NCBI GenBank assembly: GCA_001953115.1
Contig: LSSL01001596.1
Location: 1 to 64,000, forward strand
DNA: 64,000 bases
Direction: 5' to 3'
DNA from: Smittium mucronatum
Taxonomy: Eukaryota; Kickxellomycota; Harpellomycetes; Harpellales; Legeriomycetaceae
Below the pieces are notes generated by a model that was not told the origin of the DNA, made no database searches, and worked only from the letters and a program-made list of their open reading frames with translations. A program made the position numbers and the translations under genes. Of this stretch, positions 49,621 through 63,187 are shown one piece after another (within the stretch, counting starts at the first letter, position 1; every line of letters starts with the position of its first letter).

Positions 49621-52600
49621 CCACGCAAAGGTATTTCACTCTTAGGTTAAAAAGGATATGCGAAAAAATACTTGTGAACTTAAAAAATATAGACATACGG
49701 GTTTGAAATTCAAGATTAAATTAATAGCGAAATAGTTTAAATTGATCACAGTAATTTTAATATAATTATTATTTAGTGATTCTTTCTCAGGCTTAATAGG
49801 GGTTTTTTCCAATAATAAATTATATAGATCAACTTTTAAAAATACTAAAACTTAAAAAAAGATCTTCAAAATTGATGATAAAATTGTTTAGTTCATCGAT
49901 TTGAACAATTTTTTCCCAAAGACCCTCAAATACAGGACTTTAATAAAACATTCTATACAGCATCTTGAATTAATAAAGTGATATATATATATATATATAT
50001 TAATAGGGCTATTTCAAACTTTATATAAACCACGAAAGTGTTTTTTTTTTGTATTGAAAAATGTTAATAAAGAAATCAATAAAAAAAAAATATGCATCAT
50101 TTTTTTGGGGGGGGGTCACCAGAGTTTTTATCATTTAACGGATTTAGAAGAATTTTTCGAAATTCAGTAAGAGAAATAATCAAAAGAAGCCAAATAAATT
50201 TTAGAAAAAAAATATTTATTGAGAGTATTAAACTCATAATATTAATAGTTAGATTCGCACTTTAATTTAAAAAATTATTCTATAAAAGATGAAGCCATGA
50301 TATTTACCTAAAAAATTTAATTTTCATGGGATTTAAAGTTTTTTTATCTTCAGAAAAAATAAAATAAAAAGACTAAAAGGTTGTAAAATTATAAAGTGCA
50401 GCTTTTTTTGGGCATTAAAACATGTATGATCCTCGAAATAAAATCTTAATTTACAAATTGTCCTTGAATTTCTTCATAAATAGGTAAAAATGAGATTTTT
50501 AATCAAATTTAGAAGAGGAAACCCCGATTGATTTTTTTACTATTATAATATTAAAATAAACCCCTGTTATTAAATTAGAAACAAAGGTTTCATAGTAAAA
50601 AAATTTATATTATATACTATTGAAAAAATTGAAAATTTTAGACCCGATTTAATTTTCTTAAAGTATAACTCCAAAAAAATCATTATTTAAAAACAAATTC
50701 AGAATAGTTAATCTAAAATTAAATATAACAGGTTTTTTTTTGGTTTTATTCGTTTTTGATAATCCAAAAAACCGTATAATAGCAAATACATGGACAGTAT
50801 TGGGAATAAAGCTAAAAAACAAAATTTGAAGCTAGAAAAAGTGAAAATATAAATATATTTATTTTGAAATCCGATATTAAACTCAAAAAATATGTAATAA
50901 AATATAATTTTCTTAGAATATTTTAAAAAAAGATTATTTTTTTAAAATTAATCTACAATAACCATCAAGTGTATACATAGATAAAAAATAAAAAAGAAGA
51001 TTATTGCAATTTTATGAATATTTGGAAATATATTCAGCCTCAAATCCAATATAGAACTTTAATAAAAGAAAAAAGGTGAGGTAAATACATTTTGATGGTT
51101 AATTTTATTGAATATGGATGTGGGTAAAAAAAATCTTATTATTTATCATTAAACTGGAGCGAAAAAATTTCACTAAAATTTTAAAGTATTTAATGGAAGT
51201 TAACTTTAAAAATAAAATTTATCTTAGTGATTTAGTACATGATATAATCCGGAAAAGATATTATTGAGATCCGTCATACTCTAAAATCATAAAAATCAGT
51301 TTAATGATTCCTAATAGGATTTATATTTCCAAAAAAACATAACTAAATTATATATTAGCTGTTAACATCATTTTTTACATTTTTTCTAAATAATAATTTA
51401 TAAAATTACACTCAAGTCCTGAAGAAAAAGCACAGAAGCTACATCTGCGTCACACTAAAGAGTTTTTATGTCTATTTGGTGCAATCATAATTTTCAAAAA
51501 ATTTACTTTAAAATGTATCAACAACCATTGGATGTCTCTTTAAATATTTTTTAGGATTCACAATCGAATTTCGCATGAATTTGTAAAAATATATTCGAGT
51601 TTTAATTTAAATTTATTTGAGCTCTTTAAAACTCAAATTATGCATAATTAGCATTTAATGAAAATATAATAAATCCCAAAAGCCCAAAAGCCCATATTTC
51701 AATGATTAGTTTTTTTTTTATGATACTATCTGATTTTTTTATTCAGAATATAATGGATTTTAATTTTAATATTTACTAATAATAAGTTAAAATATAAGAT
51801 TTTACTTACAGTCTAATATTGTAAATAAAATGAAAATTTAAGAACTAGAAAGAATCAGAAATGGTAAATGGTAAATGAAATTAATGGTTATCATCGAAAC
51901 AAAAAATGACGATATAACGATTAGTAAAAATCGAATTTATCTGATCAAAACTTATTAAATTTTACTAGAGTATTCTTTGTAAAAATTTGAAATTAAAAGT
52001 ATTCTCTAATTTTAGCTTAACCTTTAATAGTAATAATTGAGTATTTTTTCTATTAGAAAAAAAAGAAGGTTAATTTTTAATGTTACTTTTTTTATTCGGG
52101 ATAAGAAAATTTTATTATAAAAATACATTCTAATTTGGAAATAAATCGAATTTTTATAGCAGGATTTTACATCAGATATTTTAGATTATTATAAAATAAA
52201 TATTTAAATGACTTTTTTTCCGATTTGTTTTAATTTCTTTCTAAAACTGATTATTATTATTATTATTATTATTATGGCCTTTTTTTGCTTTTAAATAATT
52301 TAAAAATGCGTCTAATTTGTTTATTAATATCAAATAAAACTATTATAATCATCAGATAGCTTTTTCAAACTTCTTAATTTTTTCACTGAAAACTAGTTTA
52401 ATAGCAGTTAATTATATATTGATCGAAACCAAAAAATATTTACCCCATTGAATTAAACACGACACAACTGAAATTTAGAAATATAAAAGTGAATAAAATA
52501 CAAATTTGATGGAATAATTTATTAAATCTTATGTATTTTTTTAACTGGATTGATTACTTTAAATCTTGAATATAATTATTTAATATAAGAAATTGGAGAG

Positions 52601-55600
52601 TTTTTTTAAAATATATATATATTGATTTTTCGAGTTAACATTTGATGCATTTACTTTCAATAAAGCTTTATATCCCCTATTTAATAAAAAAATAATAATA
52701 CACATATTATTAAATTATTTTTTTAGAATTTTAGAATATTACTATTACTTTGATAAAAACGTTATAAAATTAACCAATTTTTTATTTATTAATTTTTTAA
52801 AATGTAAATACCTAATAAAATATTCAGCCCCCATGCATAAGTATAGCTGATCTAAAAAATAGAACCAAAAACATTTTTTAGGCTAGACACATCTTATTAA
52901 AAATGACTTGAACCTATTTATTTTTTAAAAAAATCATACTAAGTGTTTTTTTTATTATGGGTGATTATTCAAAATACAAGAGTATTTAATAAAAAAAAAT
53001 CTATCATTCGTTTTTAATTAAAATTACCTATTTGTAGAAGTATGCTTTTTTACTAGATTTAAATTCCATATGTAACAAATAATGATTTTTAGAAAAGATA
53101 ATCAGGTAATTTTAATAAAATTTTAAAAATATAAATATTCACTAAATAATTTTAAAATGAAATGAAACTATACCATTTTCAAGAAAAAAAGCGCTCGGTA
53201 TGTTATATAACCTCATATTTATTGAAAAAACTCTACAACTATAAAAAAAAGTCCAAATACAATTCAAAGAACAAAATTTCGGAATTTTTATCCTTATTCA
53301 CATCGAAAGAAACCTGGTAATGATTTTTTTCATTAAAATACAACAATATTTCAGAAATTTTATGAAAATAATATTATTAGGAATATATTTTCAAATAATT
53401 AAAATACACTGATTAAAATTCAAAAATAAATATACATATCAAGTGATTTATGTTAGCTGTAAATTGTGTTTATATAGTTTTAAAACGATATTTTTAAAAG
53501 TATCTAAATATTTGGGAAATTTATATAGTTTTTTAAATATACATTCAATAAATAAGTATGGGTAAAGTTTATTTTTTATTTTTTATTTTTTAATACCTAA
53601 AAACTAGTTAAAGCGGTTATTTTCTTTAAATAATCTAAAAATAAGCTTTATTTCAAATTAGATAATTGAATTTTAATGGAAAAATAATTATCGCACTCTA
53701 TTTCTTTTAAAAAATATGATTGTTTTTTTGTAATATTTTCATTTTTATTTTTTTATTTGTATTTTTTAATATTTATTTAACATTATTCATATCTATTAAT
53801 AATACATTAAAATCAAATATTTTAAAAATGGAAAGAAGTCTCAATTTACCGCATCTAAATAATCCATGACCTCTTTGAAATAAATATAAATAACACGATC
53901 ATCCACTTTTTTAATGAAATTTAAGATAATAAGCGATGTAAAATGTTTACACCCAATATAAATTATGTAAATTTCAGTAAAGAATAAAAATTAGGGCTAT
54001 AAATCAACTTTAAATTTGAATTTAGGAATTATTAAAAATTATTGATCCAAATTAAAGAAATTTAATAGTTGTTATATATTAATCTATGAAGTCTTTTTTT
54101 TCAAATAATGCGCTTGACTAATGTCACACTTTTATATCAAAATAGAAAAACGAATTTTTTTTTTATTATTTCAAATAATATATTTTAATTAAATATTTTT
54201 GCGATATATTTGTAAAAGTACTAGAAGATTTATATTTATTTATATTGAAAACGTATAATCTCTCATTTCTTCAATTTTAGACTATAATTTGATTATGAAT
54301 TTTTTAAAATCATCAAAATAATCTTAATTATTAACATATAGATATAAATTTAGTATAGAAAATTGTTCCATCTAAATTTTCCAAAGAAGTGTTTTGGCTA
54401 AAGAATAATGTAGATTAATTTAGATAGATAAAAAATTGAAAAAATTAGTGATTTGAAACCCCAAATCAAATTATATAAAAACATTTTAATTATCATAAAT
54501 AACCAATAAATAAATACCCTTTAAAAAACCCAACATATTTTCCCCTCTATTTTTTGATTTATTAACCTTATGATAGCGATTTCAGTTTTTTTTTAATTTC
54601 CTATTTTTTAGAATGAATAATTAATTTTAAAGAGTTTTAATCAATTTTATCAGGGAAAAGTTGCAAAATTATAATTAATATTGTTTTTATCTCGATATTA
54701 ATCAAGTTTTTTTGCCAAAAAAAGGAGAAAATATTTAAATATATTTAATTTGGACTTTAGATCCTAGAAAATATAATAAACTTGGAATTGAAATTACGAT
54801 CTTTTTTAAATATAATCACTTCAAATTAAAATGTCATTACATCTTTTTTTAATGAAAATTTTAATTTGTATTAATTTATTTCTGGTTTGGAAAGATTTCA
54901 TAATATAATAGAAGATAACTGTAATTATAAGTTTATAATTAAACAATAAAAGAAATCAATCAGTGTATACTTACAATACATGACCGGATTAGATGGATTT
55001 AAATACTCAATATCACTGAGAATTTTTTGAATTAAACCTCTAATGATTTTATTAACCCATTTAGCATGAATTAAAGTTATATAAAAAAAATCTTATAGTT
55101 TTTAATACAATATTAATGAGGCCTAATACTTTTTTTACATAAGAGCTGAAAATGTTCATGAATAATATACTATACAAAATTACTTTCAGTAATTATGATT
55201 TTTTAAAAATTATTGGTTTTAACATGGAAAATATATTTAATTTTGTCAATTATAAGTAAATCCAGTCAGAAAATGTATAACAGACGCTTAAATACCAATT
55301 CAAATCAATGAAAAATTAAATAAAAAGAAATTTAAAACAAATATAATTTATAATTTACGAATAATTATTGTGTTAAAGCGGGTAATATCCAAAAATTTCT
55401 TGCTTTTGCTTTCAAATTTTTCAAAAAAAGAATTTAAATATCCCTCTTCAAATATTTAGATTAAAAAAAGAAAATATGTTTTAAATTGATAATGATAACT
55501 TATAGAAATGAATATATTTGATCAGCTGTTTTTTTCTAAAAAAAAGGTATATTTTTATCCAACTCAGGTTGAGGAGCGGGTTTCATTAACTAGGTTATAC

Positions 55601-55940
55601 TCATTTTTTTTTTTTTATTTTGTGGAAATATTTCTAAAAATGATTTTTTTGATAGTTCAAAAATTTGTAAACAGTCATTATTTTTAGTTTCCTTAAGAGT
55701 AAATATAAAAAAACTAGTTTTAATGTCAGCTAGGAAGAAATCGTATTGAATCAAATAAAATTGTTAGAATAAGAGTAATATAAATAAGGGACATTTTTAT
55801 TATAAAGTGACTGAGATATACACTTCATACTAAGTGAAGCTACACTTCTTTCATATTATGAATGTCTCAGAAGATTGTGAAATATTTTTGACTTTATTTT
55901 AGATGATTATGAAATTCGTTTTATTTAGTTAACTTTTTTC
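49621..55940. other. AT-rich gene desert, second part
   Basis: Strongly AT-rich, with TA repeats (about 49980-50000), an ATT/TTA trinucleotide microsatellite (52250-52274) and nine G at 50107-50115. No protein-like frame, RNA gene or larger repeat recognised. Confidence 0.5.
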
Positions 55941-56627
55941 GAATTTTTGGTATTGTTTTTCGCAATGTTCTAATGACCTTCTAGTTGTCTCTTTATAAGT
56001 GGGTTTTAAAGTTTTATTCTGCATTTCCCCCCCTTGGACTGGGATAGTTGCCATTTGGTCTGGTTTTTAGTATTATATATATATATATATATTATTCGTA
56101 GTTGGCTTGTGGTGTTATAAGCATAAAAATGCATGGTTGTAAGTTGGTATTTTATGGTAAGTACTTTAATGGTTTTGCTCCAGAGAATTAAAATGGACGT
56201 GGATAGTGGATGATTGGAATAGTGATACTCCCGCGTGCTACTTTGAATTTGCATCTGACTTTGGGGACTTTAAAATATTGGTCAACTTGATGCGGGTCCG
56301 GTAGCGAAAGAATTAGTGTCATTTTTGCTGGATCTCTAGTTAGGCTCCAACTACAACACCACAGTAGGGCTAAAACATGTTATTTCTGCCGTGGGAGTTT
56401 AAAAAAAAGTTTGAGATTGTAAGTGCAGGTTACAATGGGTAAAATGCGGGTGGGCAGATCGGGGGAGTAATATACATATTCAATTCTTTGCTGTACGATG
56501 ACCTAATGGGTATTATTAATGGAATTTAGAAATTTGCATCTCCTTAGGCTGCGCAGCGACAGTTTAGAAGCGAAGATTTAAATCAGTGTGGTTGATATAT
56601 GCGATCAGCTTCCAAAATTAGCATTCC
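55941..56627. other. More GC-containing block preceding dispersed repeat copy B
   Basis: Composition rises sharply relative to the flanks from about 55950 on (seven C at 56027-56033, several GGG/CCC triplets). Both strands contain stops. A plus-strand piece around 56285-56335 reads LDAGPVAKELVSFLLDL, which is protein-like but isolated. This is probably the remainder of the mobile element to which copy B belongs; no family assignment is possible. Confidence 0.35.
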
Positions 56628-57225
56628 ACTTTTTTTGTATCATGTAATTTTATTGCAAGATAAAGTTATTAAAAATTGTAATAAAGAAAAAAAAAAATCT
56701 CAAACAAACTATTATCATTTTAAGCGCAATCAGGATGTATACCAGGCTGTAGGAGTTCGAACTATGGGATTATTGTAAAATAAAAAACTAATCTTCCCGC
56801 CTCATCCATCATTGATTCAAACCGGTGTATGTTTGATTTTTATGATTTAAACAGTAATTATTTTTTCAGTGGTAAAAAGTTTGTTGATACTGTTATGTCC
56901 ATAATTAGAGCCTAATTCCAACAGAACTGATAACAAATAAAGCTCTATAAATTCCAATAAAGATAGAATTTTATTAACTATGGATGTCTGGTAAACGCTG
57001 AGATGCGTTTAGCTGTCGAAAGCGGGACTTATTCGCAGAAAATGTCACAGAATGCGCTAAGCGACTCTTTCACACCTATTTGAAAAAATCACTCACTAAA
57101 ATCGCTGCAATCTGAACCACAATCACCGCCCCCGCTATTCCCGACCAAGAATGTTAAAAAGCCTGGTCAAAGTTTAGCACAGCCCATTTCGAAAAGCGAA
57201 CTCCTGTGCTCTTAAACCTCAAGAT
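56628..57225. repeat. Dispersed repeat of about 600 bp, copy B
   Basis: Second copy of the element at 49018-49620, same orientation, diverged but colinear. It contains a GTTCGAA motif at about 56755-56761 resembling a tRNA-type B box, which would fit a tRNA-derived SINE, but no cloverleaf can be drawn and copy A does not keep the motif clearly. Confidence 0.6.
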
Positions 57226-57514
57226 ATTCCGCTCTTAGAATATTAGAGTGTTGATTGTGTTCGTTTTTTATATTATATCCTCAAAGAATCATTTTTATCA
57301 GACTTCAATAGCTAACGTGATTTCAATTCAACAATTTTATAATAATAATAATAATATCTATATTTTTAGGCCCTAAGCATAGTTTATCTATTTCAGTTTT
57401 CGAGGTTCAAAAATATCATACATTTTTCGATTGGTAGATTTCTTATGAATAAATTTACAATTGGCTGTTAATTATTCTCAAAAAACAGACGAATAGCAAA
57501 AGTAGAATCTCAAA
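57226..57514. other. SEA2 upstream region
   Basis: AT-rich 289-bp stretch with an ATA repeat near 57340-57358. It should contain the core promoter of the SEA2 gene; no specific factor site can be supported. Confidence 0.4.
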
Positions 57515-57625
57515 ATGATTTCGGCCATAGTAAAGTCGGTGCCGTTTGCTAGTAACCGATCATGCTTATTTCCAAGACTTCGTTATTCTTCAATATACTA
57601 TGCCTTTTATAATTTTATCATTTAA
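57515..57625 (+). other. Upstream ORF (36 codons) abutting the SEA2 start
   Basis: An ATG at 57515 opens 36 codons ending at a TAA (57623-57625), just two bases before the SEA2 ATG at 57628, in a different frame. The peptide begins MISAIVKSVPFASNRSC and is Ser/Arg-rich with a hydrophobic end. If it lies in the leader, ribosomes translating it would terminate directly at the SEA2 start, which would make it a regulatory uORF. It could also be a chance ORF upstream of the transcription start. Confidence 0.4.
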
Positions 57626-57627
57626 AT

Positions 57628-60600
57628 ATGGATGCTCCAGATTCTGAAACTAAAGATGGAATTATCAACAGAAGAAGGAATGATAGACGTTTATTCAAGC
57701 GAACCAATTCCAAATCTTCAAATTCAAATTCCCTGTTTACCAAAAACAAAAGGGTTGAAGAATTGACAGGAGAAATTAGTAATCCTGTCATTCCGGGAAT
57801 AGTCTCTGGTAATACAAGTTCAAATTCATTGGGTGAGATCCAATCAATCCACCTTCATAATTCTTTGAATTCGAGCTACAAAGTTGGTAATTCCCCTGAT
57901 ATTTTAAATACTAGGGATAACTACATGGATTTTCCTTCCACGCCTCATAAAGATCGTCCTTCCTCAGATTCATTCTTCCAACAAAAAAAAGATTTGGATT
58001 ATGCTAACACAAAACCCTCTCTTATTTCAGACGCTGAATTCTCTAATCCCATTTCCCTTAATAGCGATTCAAAAAAATCCGAAGCATTTTACGATGGTAT
58101 CTTGAATCATAAAAATAATGATACACTAGTAAAAAGTGATCAGGTTTTTTTGATTTCTGAAGGCAACTCTCAGAATCATTCTTTATCTTTTCCTGAAAAT
58201 GATAAAATTTCAGTCCAAAAATCCATTTACCCTCAAAATCATAAATCTTCTTCAGAAAATCCCGAATTATTGTCGAAAAAAACAGGCTTTTTTGAAACGC
58301 TTAATGTTTCTAATTTTGATGAAGTTCGAGGGAAAAAAGCTAATGAATCCCTATTTACAAAATCCAGCTCCTTTGATAGAGCTAAAGATGAAAATCAACA
58401 AAGTGATTTTGGATATATAACTAATTCTCCAAATGATGCAAATTTTCTTGAAAATTCTCGCTTTTTCTACACAAACTTTGACGCCGATAGATCTCAATTA
58501 GCTTATGTTCCTCCAAATTTAAACTATAATTTTGAAAATAACCATAATTCTAAAATTGATCACAAAAACAGTGTTAGAAGAACACTTAACACTGAAGATT
58601 CTGAAAAGAACTTTATTGATAACGATTCAGATTATTTTAGCAAATATAATAAGGACCCTAATTATAATATAAGAAAAAAAATTAGTTTTGCAAAAAATGA
58701 TGGCGAATTTTCCAGGAACAATCTCTTGTATCACAATCAATTTATTTTTAGATCGAGAAACCCTGAATCTTCTGGTAATTATAGATTGGTTGAAAAGACT
58801 GAGTCTGTAAATACCAAGAAAGACTCTTTTGATGAAAAACCGGATTTATTTAATGTTAATAAAGGCTTGATGTCAGCTAATATATACAATTCTGATCACC
58901 AATCACAAAAAGACTCAAATTCAGACCAGGATAGACTCAATAAAATCAAGAGAAATTTCCCTGATTTACCCTCAGATTATTCAGAACATTTCTCCAACGC
59001 AAATGATCAAACTTCTTTAGAAATCGGTCAGAATTCATCTCAAAATTTTATTCATGATTCCAAAGTTAAAAACTCTACATTTTTTTCTAAAAACGAAAAA
59101 GTTTATTCATCTACTTTCAAGGATACTGGCCTAAAAAGAGTTATGTCTTGGAAAAGCTCTAAGGCGCCATTTGATGGTGATAATTTGACTAAAGGGTTTA
59201 TACAACCCCACTATCAACCTAAAAAAGACGTAACATTTAGATATAATAACAATGACCCAATCAATCCCTTGACTGAAAACTATCCTCTATATATTAATGA
59301 GCAGTTTGTATCAGAGCACAATGATCACAAGGGATCAAGCTTCAAATCCCAACCTTTATCTTCGGAAAAATCTTTAGAAAAAAGTGGGTCTACAGAATTT
59401 AGCCCGTCAATTAACCACAGAAGAAATCAAAAATATTTTTATAATTTCAATGATCTAAAATCCAATGAGTTTTCTAATTCTAATACTTGTTCAAAGCGAC
59501 CCCCCATCGAATTGAAATCTAGTGGTAAATGGAACGGTTTAGCCAAGTCTCCATCTGACAAAAACTCAGGCGTTTTAGCGGGACAAGAAGGTAGCCTTTT
59601 AAATTTGCATAACTTTAAATCAATTATTCTTTTATCCTATTTAAAAAAATTTTAAACATTGCTAATTTTTTTTTATTTTATTCTATCCAGGACTTGTTTT
59701 ATTTAACATTAACGGAACTCATATTTCTTCCGGCTTTAACTTTATTGGTGATCTCAAAAGAACTCTTAGTGTCGATTTTCGGGATGTTTTGTGGCCATCG
59801 GATAATACTATAATCACGGGGTCAAATGATGGAACTATAATGCTATGGGATCCTAACATCAACATAGTATCTAGCCCCAAAGCTACTATAAATGTTAGCA
59901 ACAGAGCTGTCAATAGAATCGCATATCATCCTGATAGCCCTTTCATTTTTTATAGCGCCTTCCACGATGGAAATGTAGCTGTTTTAGATGCAAGAGTTAA
60001 TAACAAAGTCTCAGGAAAGGGTTCAGGGTTAATGCTGAAAATCGGACAGTCTGTTGCAAACGACATTTCTTGTAACCCAGCTGAAATTAATAAGATTGCA
60101 ACTGCTTATGGTAATGGGAGGGTTGGTCTATGGGATGTGAGGCAAATTAAGTCCCCATATTATTCGATATTTGCTCATATCGCAGGAAGGGCTCAGTGCG
60201 TAGCTTGGCATGAAAATGGAAAACTAGTGGCTTCTGGCGGTAGTGATGGGCTCATACGCGTTTGGAATATCAACAATTTTGACGATTACAAAAATGTTAA
60301 TGTTTCTAGTTCAAATTCAGCTCTGATCGGTAGCACTGAGACTCAAAGAAATTTTTTAAACTTCAACTCACCTTCTCACGTTAGAAGAATTTCTTGGAGG
60401 CCGAATCATCCCAGTCAAATAGCTAGCTGTTCTTTGAACTCTGACCATAGAATTCATATTTGGAATATGAATGAACCCACTAGGAGCTCATACTTTCAAG
60501 ATTCACACACTGATACTGTTTCATCTCTTTTATGGCAGGATAGTGACACCGTATGGTCATGCGGAAGCGATGGGAAGTTGGTTGCTTGTGATGTCAAACT

Positions 60601-63187
60601 AGACTTTTACGATGTTCAGAGCGATTTACATTCCTTTTCGGCCGATATAGGTTTGTACCAGGAGGCAGCAGTCGCATATAAATCTAATATTAAACCACAA
60701 TTATATATCAATGGCGATTCCGGCGACCAATTATTAGGGTTGGAACTTCTTGATCAGGAAGAAATCAGTCAAAAAAAGCTGCAAAATTATTTCAAAAAAA
60801 ACATCTCCGAATCTCGACTGGATAAAGATATATATTATCCTCGAATGATTCCTTCGTTCGCAAAAGAAATCAAATTGGACCCTAGCCTTGGAAATCAATT
60901 CAATGAAATATCATACTATGCCAATTCATACTCTTTGGATTCAGAGAAATTAACAGAATCTTTTAGAATAAATGCGTTAGCTGCTAAAAAATTTTGCAGG
61001 CCAGATCTAGAAAAGGATTGGGACTTTTTGGCATTTGTTTTTCAAGATTCAAAGCCAAGAAAAATCACTAATGCTATGCAATCTAATGAAAAAGAATCAT
61101 TGAATCTCAATTTTAATTTTACTCCGATTGATAGTCCCATAAACATCTTAGACCTTAGTCTTTCGAGTGATTCCGATGGTGAGCCTGTATTTTATGGACA
61201 TGTTGATAGAATAGATCCTCATAATACAAAAGAGTTTAACACTCCAATAACTTTCGAAACCAATTCAGCTCCCACTATAAATAATGCAATGCTTTACAAA
61301 ACTTTAATATTAAACACAAATTACAAAAGGTTAAAAGCTAGATTGTTTTTAAAAAAATCAAGAAAAAATAATTACAAACCTAAATCCACTAGACCTGGTT
61401 TTAAACCAGAAAAAAGCAGATACATTTATTGCAATTATAAAAAAAAGAAAAACATATTCCCATCTTTAAATAATAGATATGAACTTACCCCTCTTAAGAA
61501 TAGCGTCCGCAGGCTCAATTTAATCCAAAATAACTCCATATCCGAAATAGATTCAGATTTTGATGAAGATTGCCATTTAGATTTCAGAAAACCAGTTGGG
61601 AGTGTATATAAAACGAATGAAATTAAATCTAAAAGTGATTTATATTCCTTTAGTGTTTCCAGAAAATTGAAATTATCTCTATCTCATACAGAAAACCTCA
61701 AAAAAACCACTTTTTATTCTAAAAATCACGTGAAAGATACCACCCCAAAAAGAAATAAAAACTCAAGGAGGTTAATTTTTACTAAAAGACGTTATGCAGA
61801 AAAAAACCTAGATAAACTTTTAAAAGGAGATTCTAACAAAAAAACATCATTGGAATCGGTGATTAACAATGCTTTGAATAAGATAGGAAACTACAACTAT
61901 TACAATTCGAAGGGGAAAAAAAATGGTAACCTGAGCAAACCATCAAAATTGAGTTCTGCAGTTTTTGATTCCAACAATCATAAAAATAAAAAAGGATCAC
62001 ATGGATATCCAAATATATATTTGGATAACAAATCTCAATCACTTAATTCTAGTCAATGCCTAGTTTCTGAATCTGTGCAAAAAAATAATAATTTTACATC
62101 AGCATTTGCAAATCCATTTTCATTAACCAAAAAAACCCATTCCCGACATTCTGATTCCGTTTTAGAGCTGTATAATAGACATCACTCTGACCATAAACCT
62201 AAATTTAAAACCCTAAGAAAAAAACTTATTAATATCGAATCTCCATTAACCTCGATACTCGAGTTAAAGAACCATGAAGACCTTAGTGATTTTTGGGAAA
62301 GTGATGTTGCTCCAGAACGAAAATTTTATCCAAATTCTAATACTAAGAATTTAAACAACTATTTACTCTCTGAAAATTCGTTGAAGGGATACGTAGATGA
62401 AGGCGAATATTTAAACGATGATGATGTAGATGACAATGGCGATGGCGATGGCGATGGCGATGGCGATGGCGATGGAGTTTTTCATTTTGAAGGGTCATAT
62501 CCTAATGATGATAGTGAATTTTCAAGGAAAAAGTATAAGATCGATATAGCCATAAAATTATGTGAATATCATGCCGATATGGTAACTAAATTGCAAATGA
62601 AACTTAATTTTTTTGATGAATTTTCGTTAAATGATATTCTCCATATTTTTATTAGGGAAACATCCAGATGTCAATTTCAATAGCCCTTCTTCTTGGAAAA
62701 TTAATTAACTTAGCAAAATGGGAAAAGTTTATGGAAATGATAATGTCATATTTTGATATACTTGATAAATTACAATTGTATTGGGTTACTGATATGCTCT
62801 TAAAAAAGTGTAAAGACTTTGGTATATCTAAGATTATGTCCAATCATAATTATGTCTCGTGGAATTGTGGCAATTGTCATCAAATTTGCGAAAAATTCAA
62901 TCAAGATCGTCCGATATGTTGCCCGGAATGTGAACATCCCATTAATTTATGTTCAATCTGGTAATCTATTTTCGATATTATTACGGCATTTTCTTTATTC
63001 TCTTTTTCATTAAGATTCTTTATTATGTTTCAATCCTTATAAATTTAGCTATGAACCAGTTTATGGAATCTATTTGTGGTGCCAGGGATGCGGTCACGGT
63101 GGTCATATAAGACATATGAATCAGTGGTATGAAACTTTAGGAAACAAAAAATGTCCTTCTGGTTGTGGCCATAGGTGTTTGGACTAG
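57628..63187 (+). CDS. SEA2: SEA complex subunit Sea2 / WDR24-like protein (GATOR2)
   Basis: Role in the family: a WD40-plus-RING subunit of the SEACAT/GATOR2 complex at the vacuole/lysosome, which relieves inhibition of TORC1 when amino acids are present. Four exons: 57628-59590, 59691-62581, 62656-62960 and 63049-63187 (1765 aa; yeast Sea2/Rtc1 is 1341, human WDR24 790). Residues 1-~650 are Asn/Ser/Asp/Lys-rich and probably disordered. The propeller starts with GVLAGQEG joined to LVLFNINGTHIS across intron 1 and includes TIITGSNDGTIMLWD, AVNRIAYHPDSPF and VASGGSDGLIRVWN. A second disordered stretch ends in a Gly-Asp run at about 62438-62477. After intron 2 comes the helical GNIQMSISIALLLGKLI segment, then the C-terminal zinc/RING region (1687-1764): NCGNCHQIC, CCPECEH, WCQGCGHGGHIRHM and CPSGCGHRC. 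Two apparent frame breaks near 62650 and 62961 are explained by short introns with GT-AG ends. Confidence 0.93.

Noticed and set aside
56701..56800. A possible tRNA gene suggested by a GTTCGAA B box
   Set aside because: No acceptor, D or anticodon stem can be drawn around it, and it lies inside a diverged dispersed repeat.
62640..62690. Apparent frameshift or stop inside SEA2
   Set aside because: A 74-nt intron (62582-62655) with GT-AG ends joins HADM to GNIQMSISIALLLG and restores the WDR24 alignment, so no mutation is needed.
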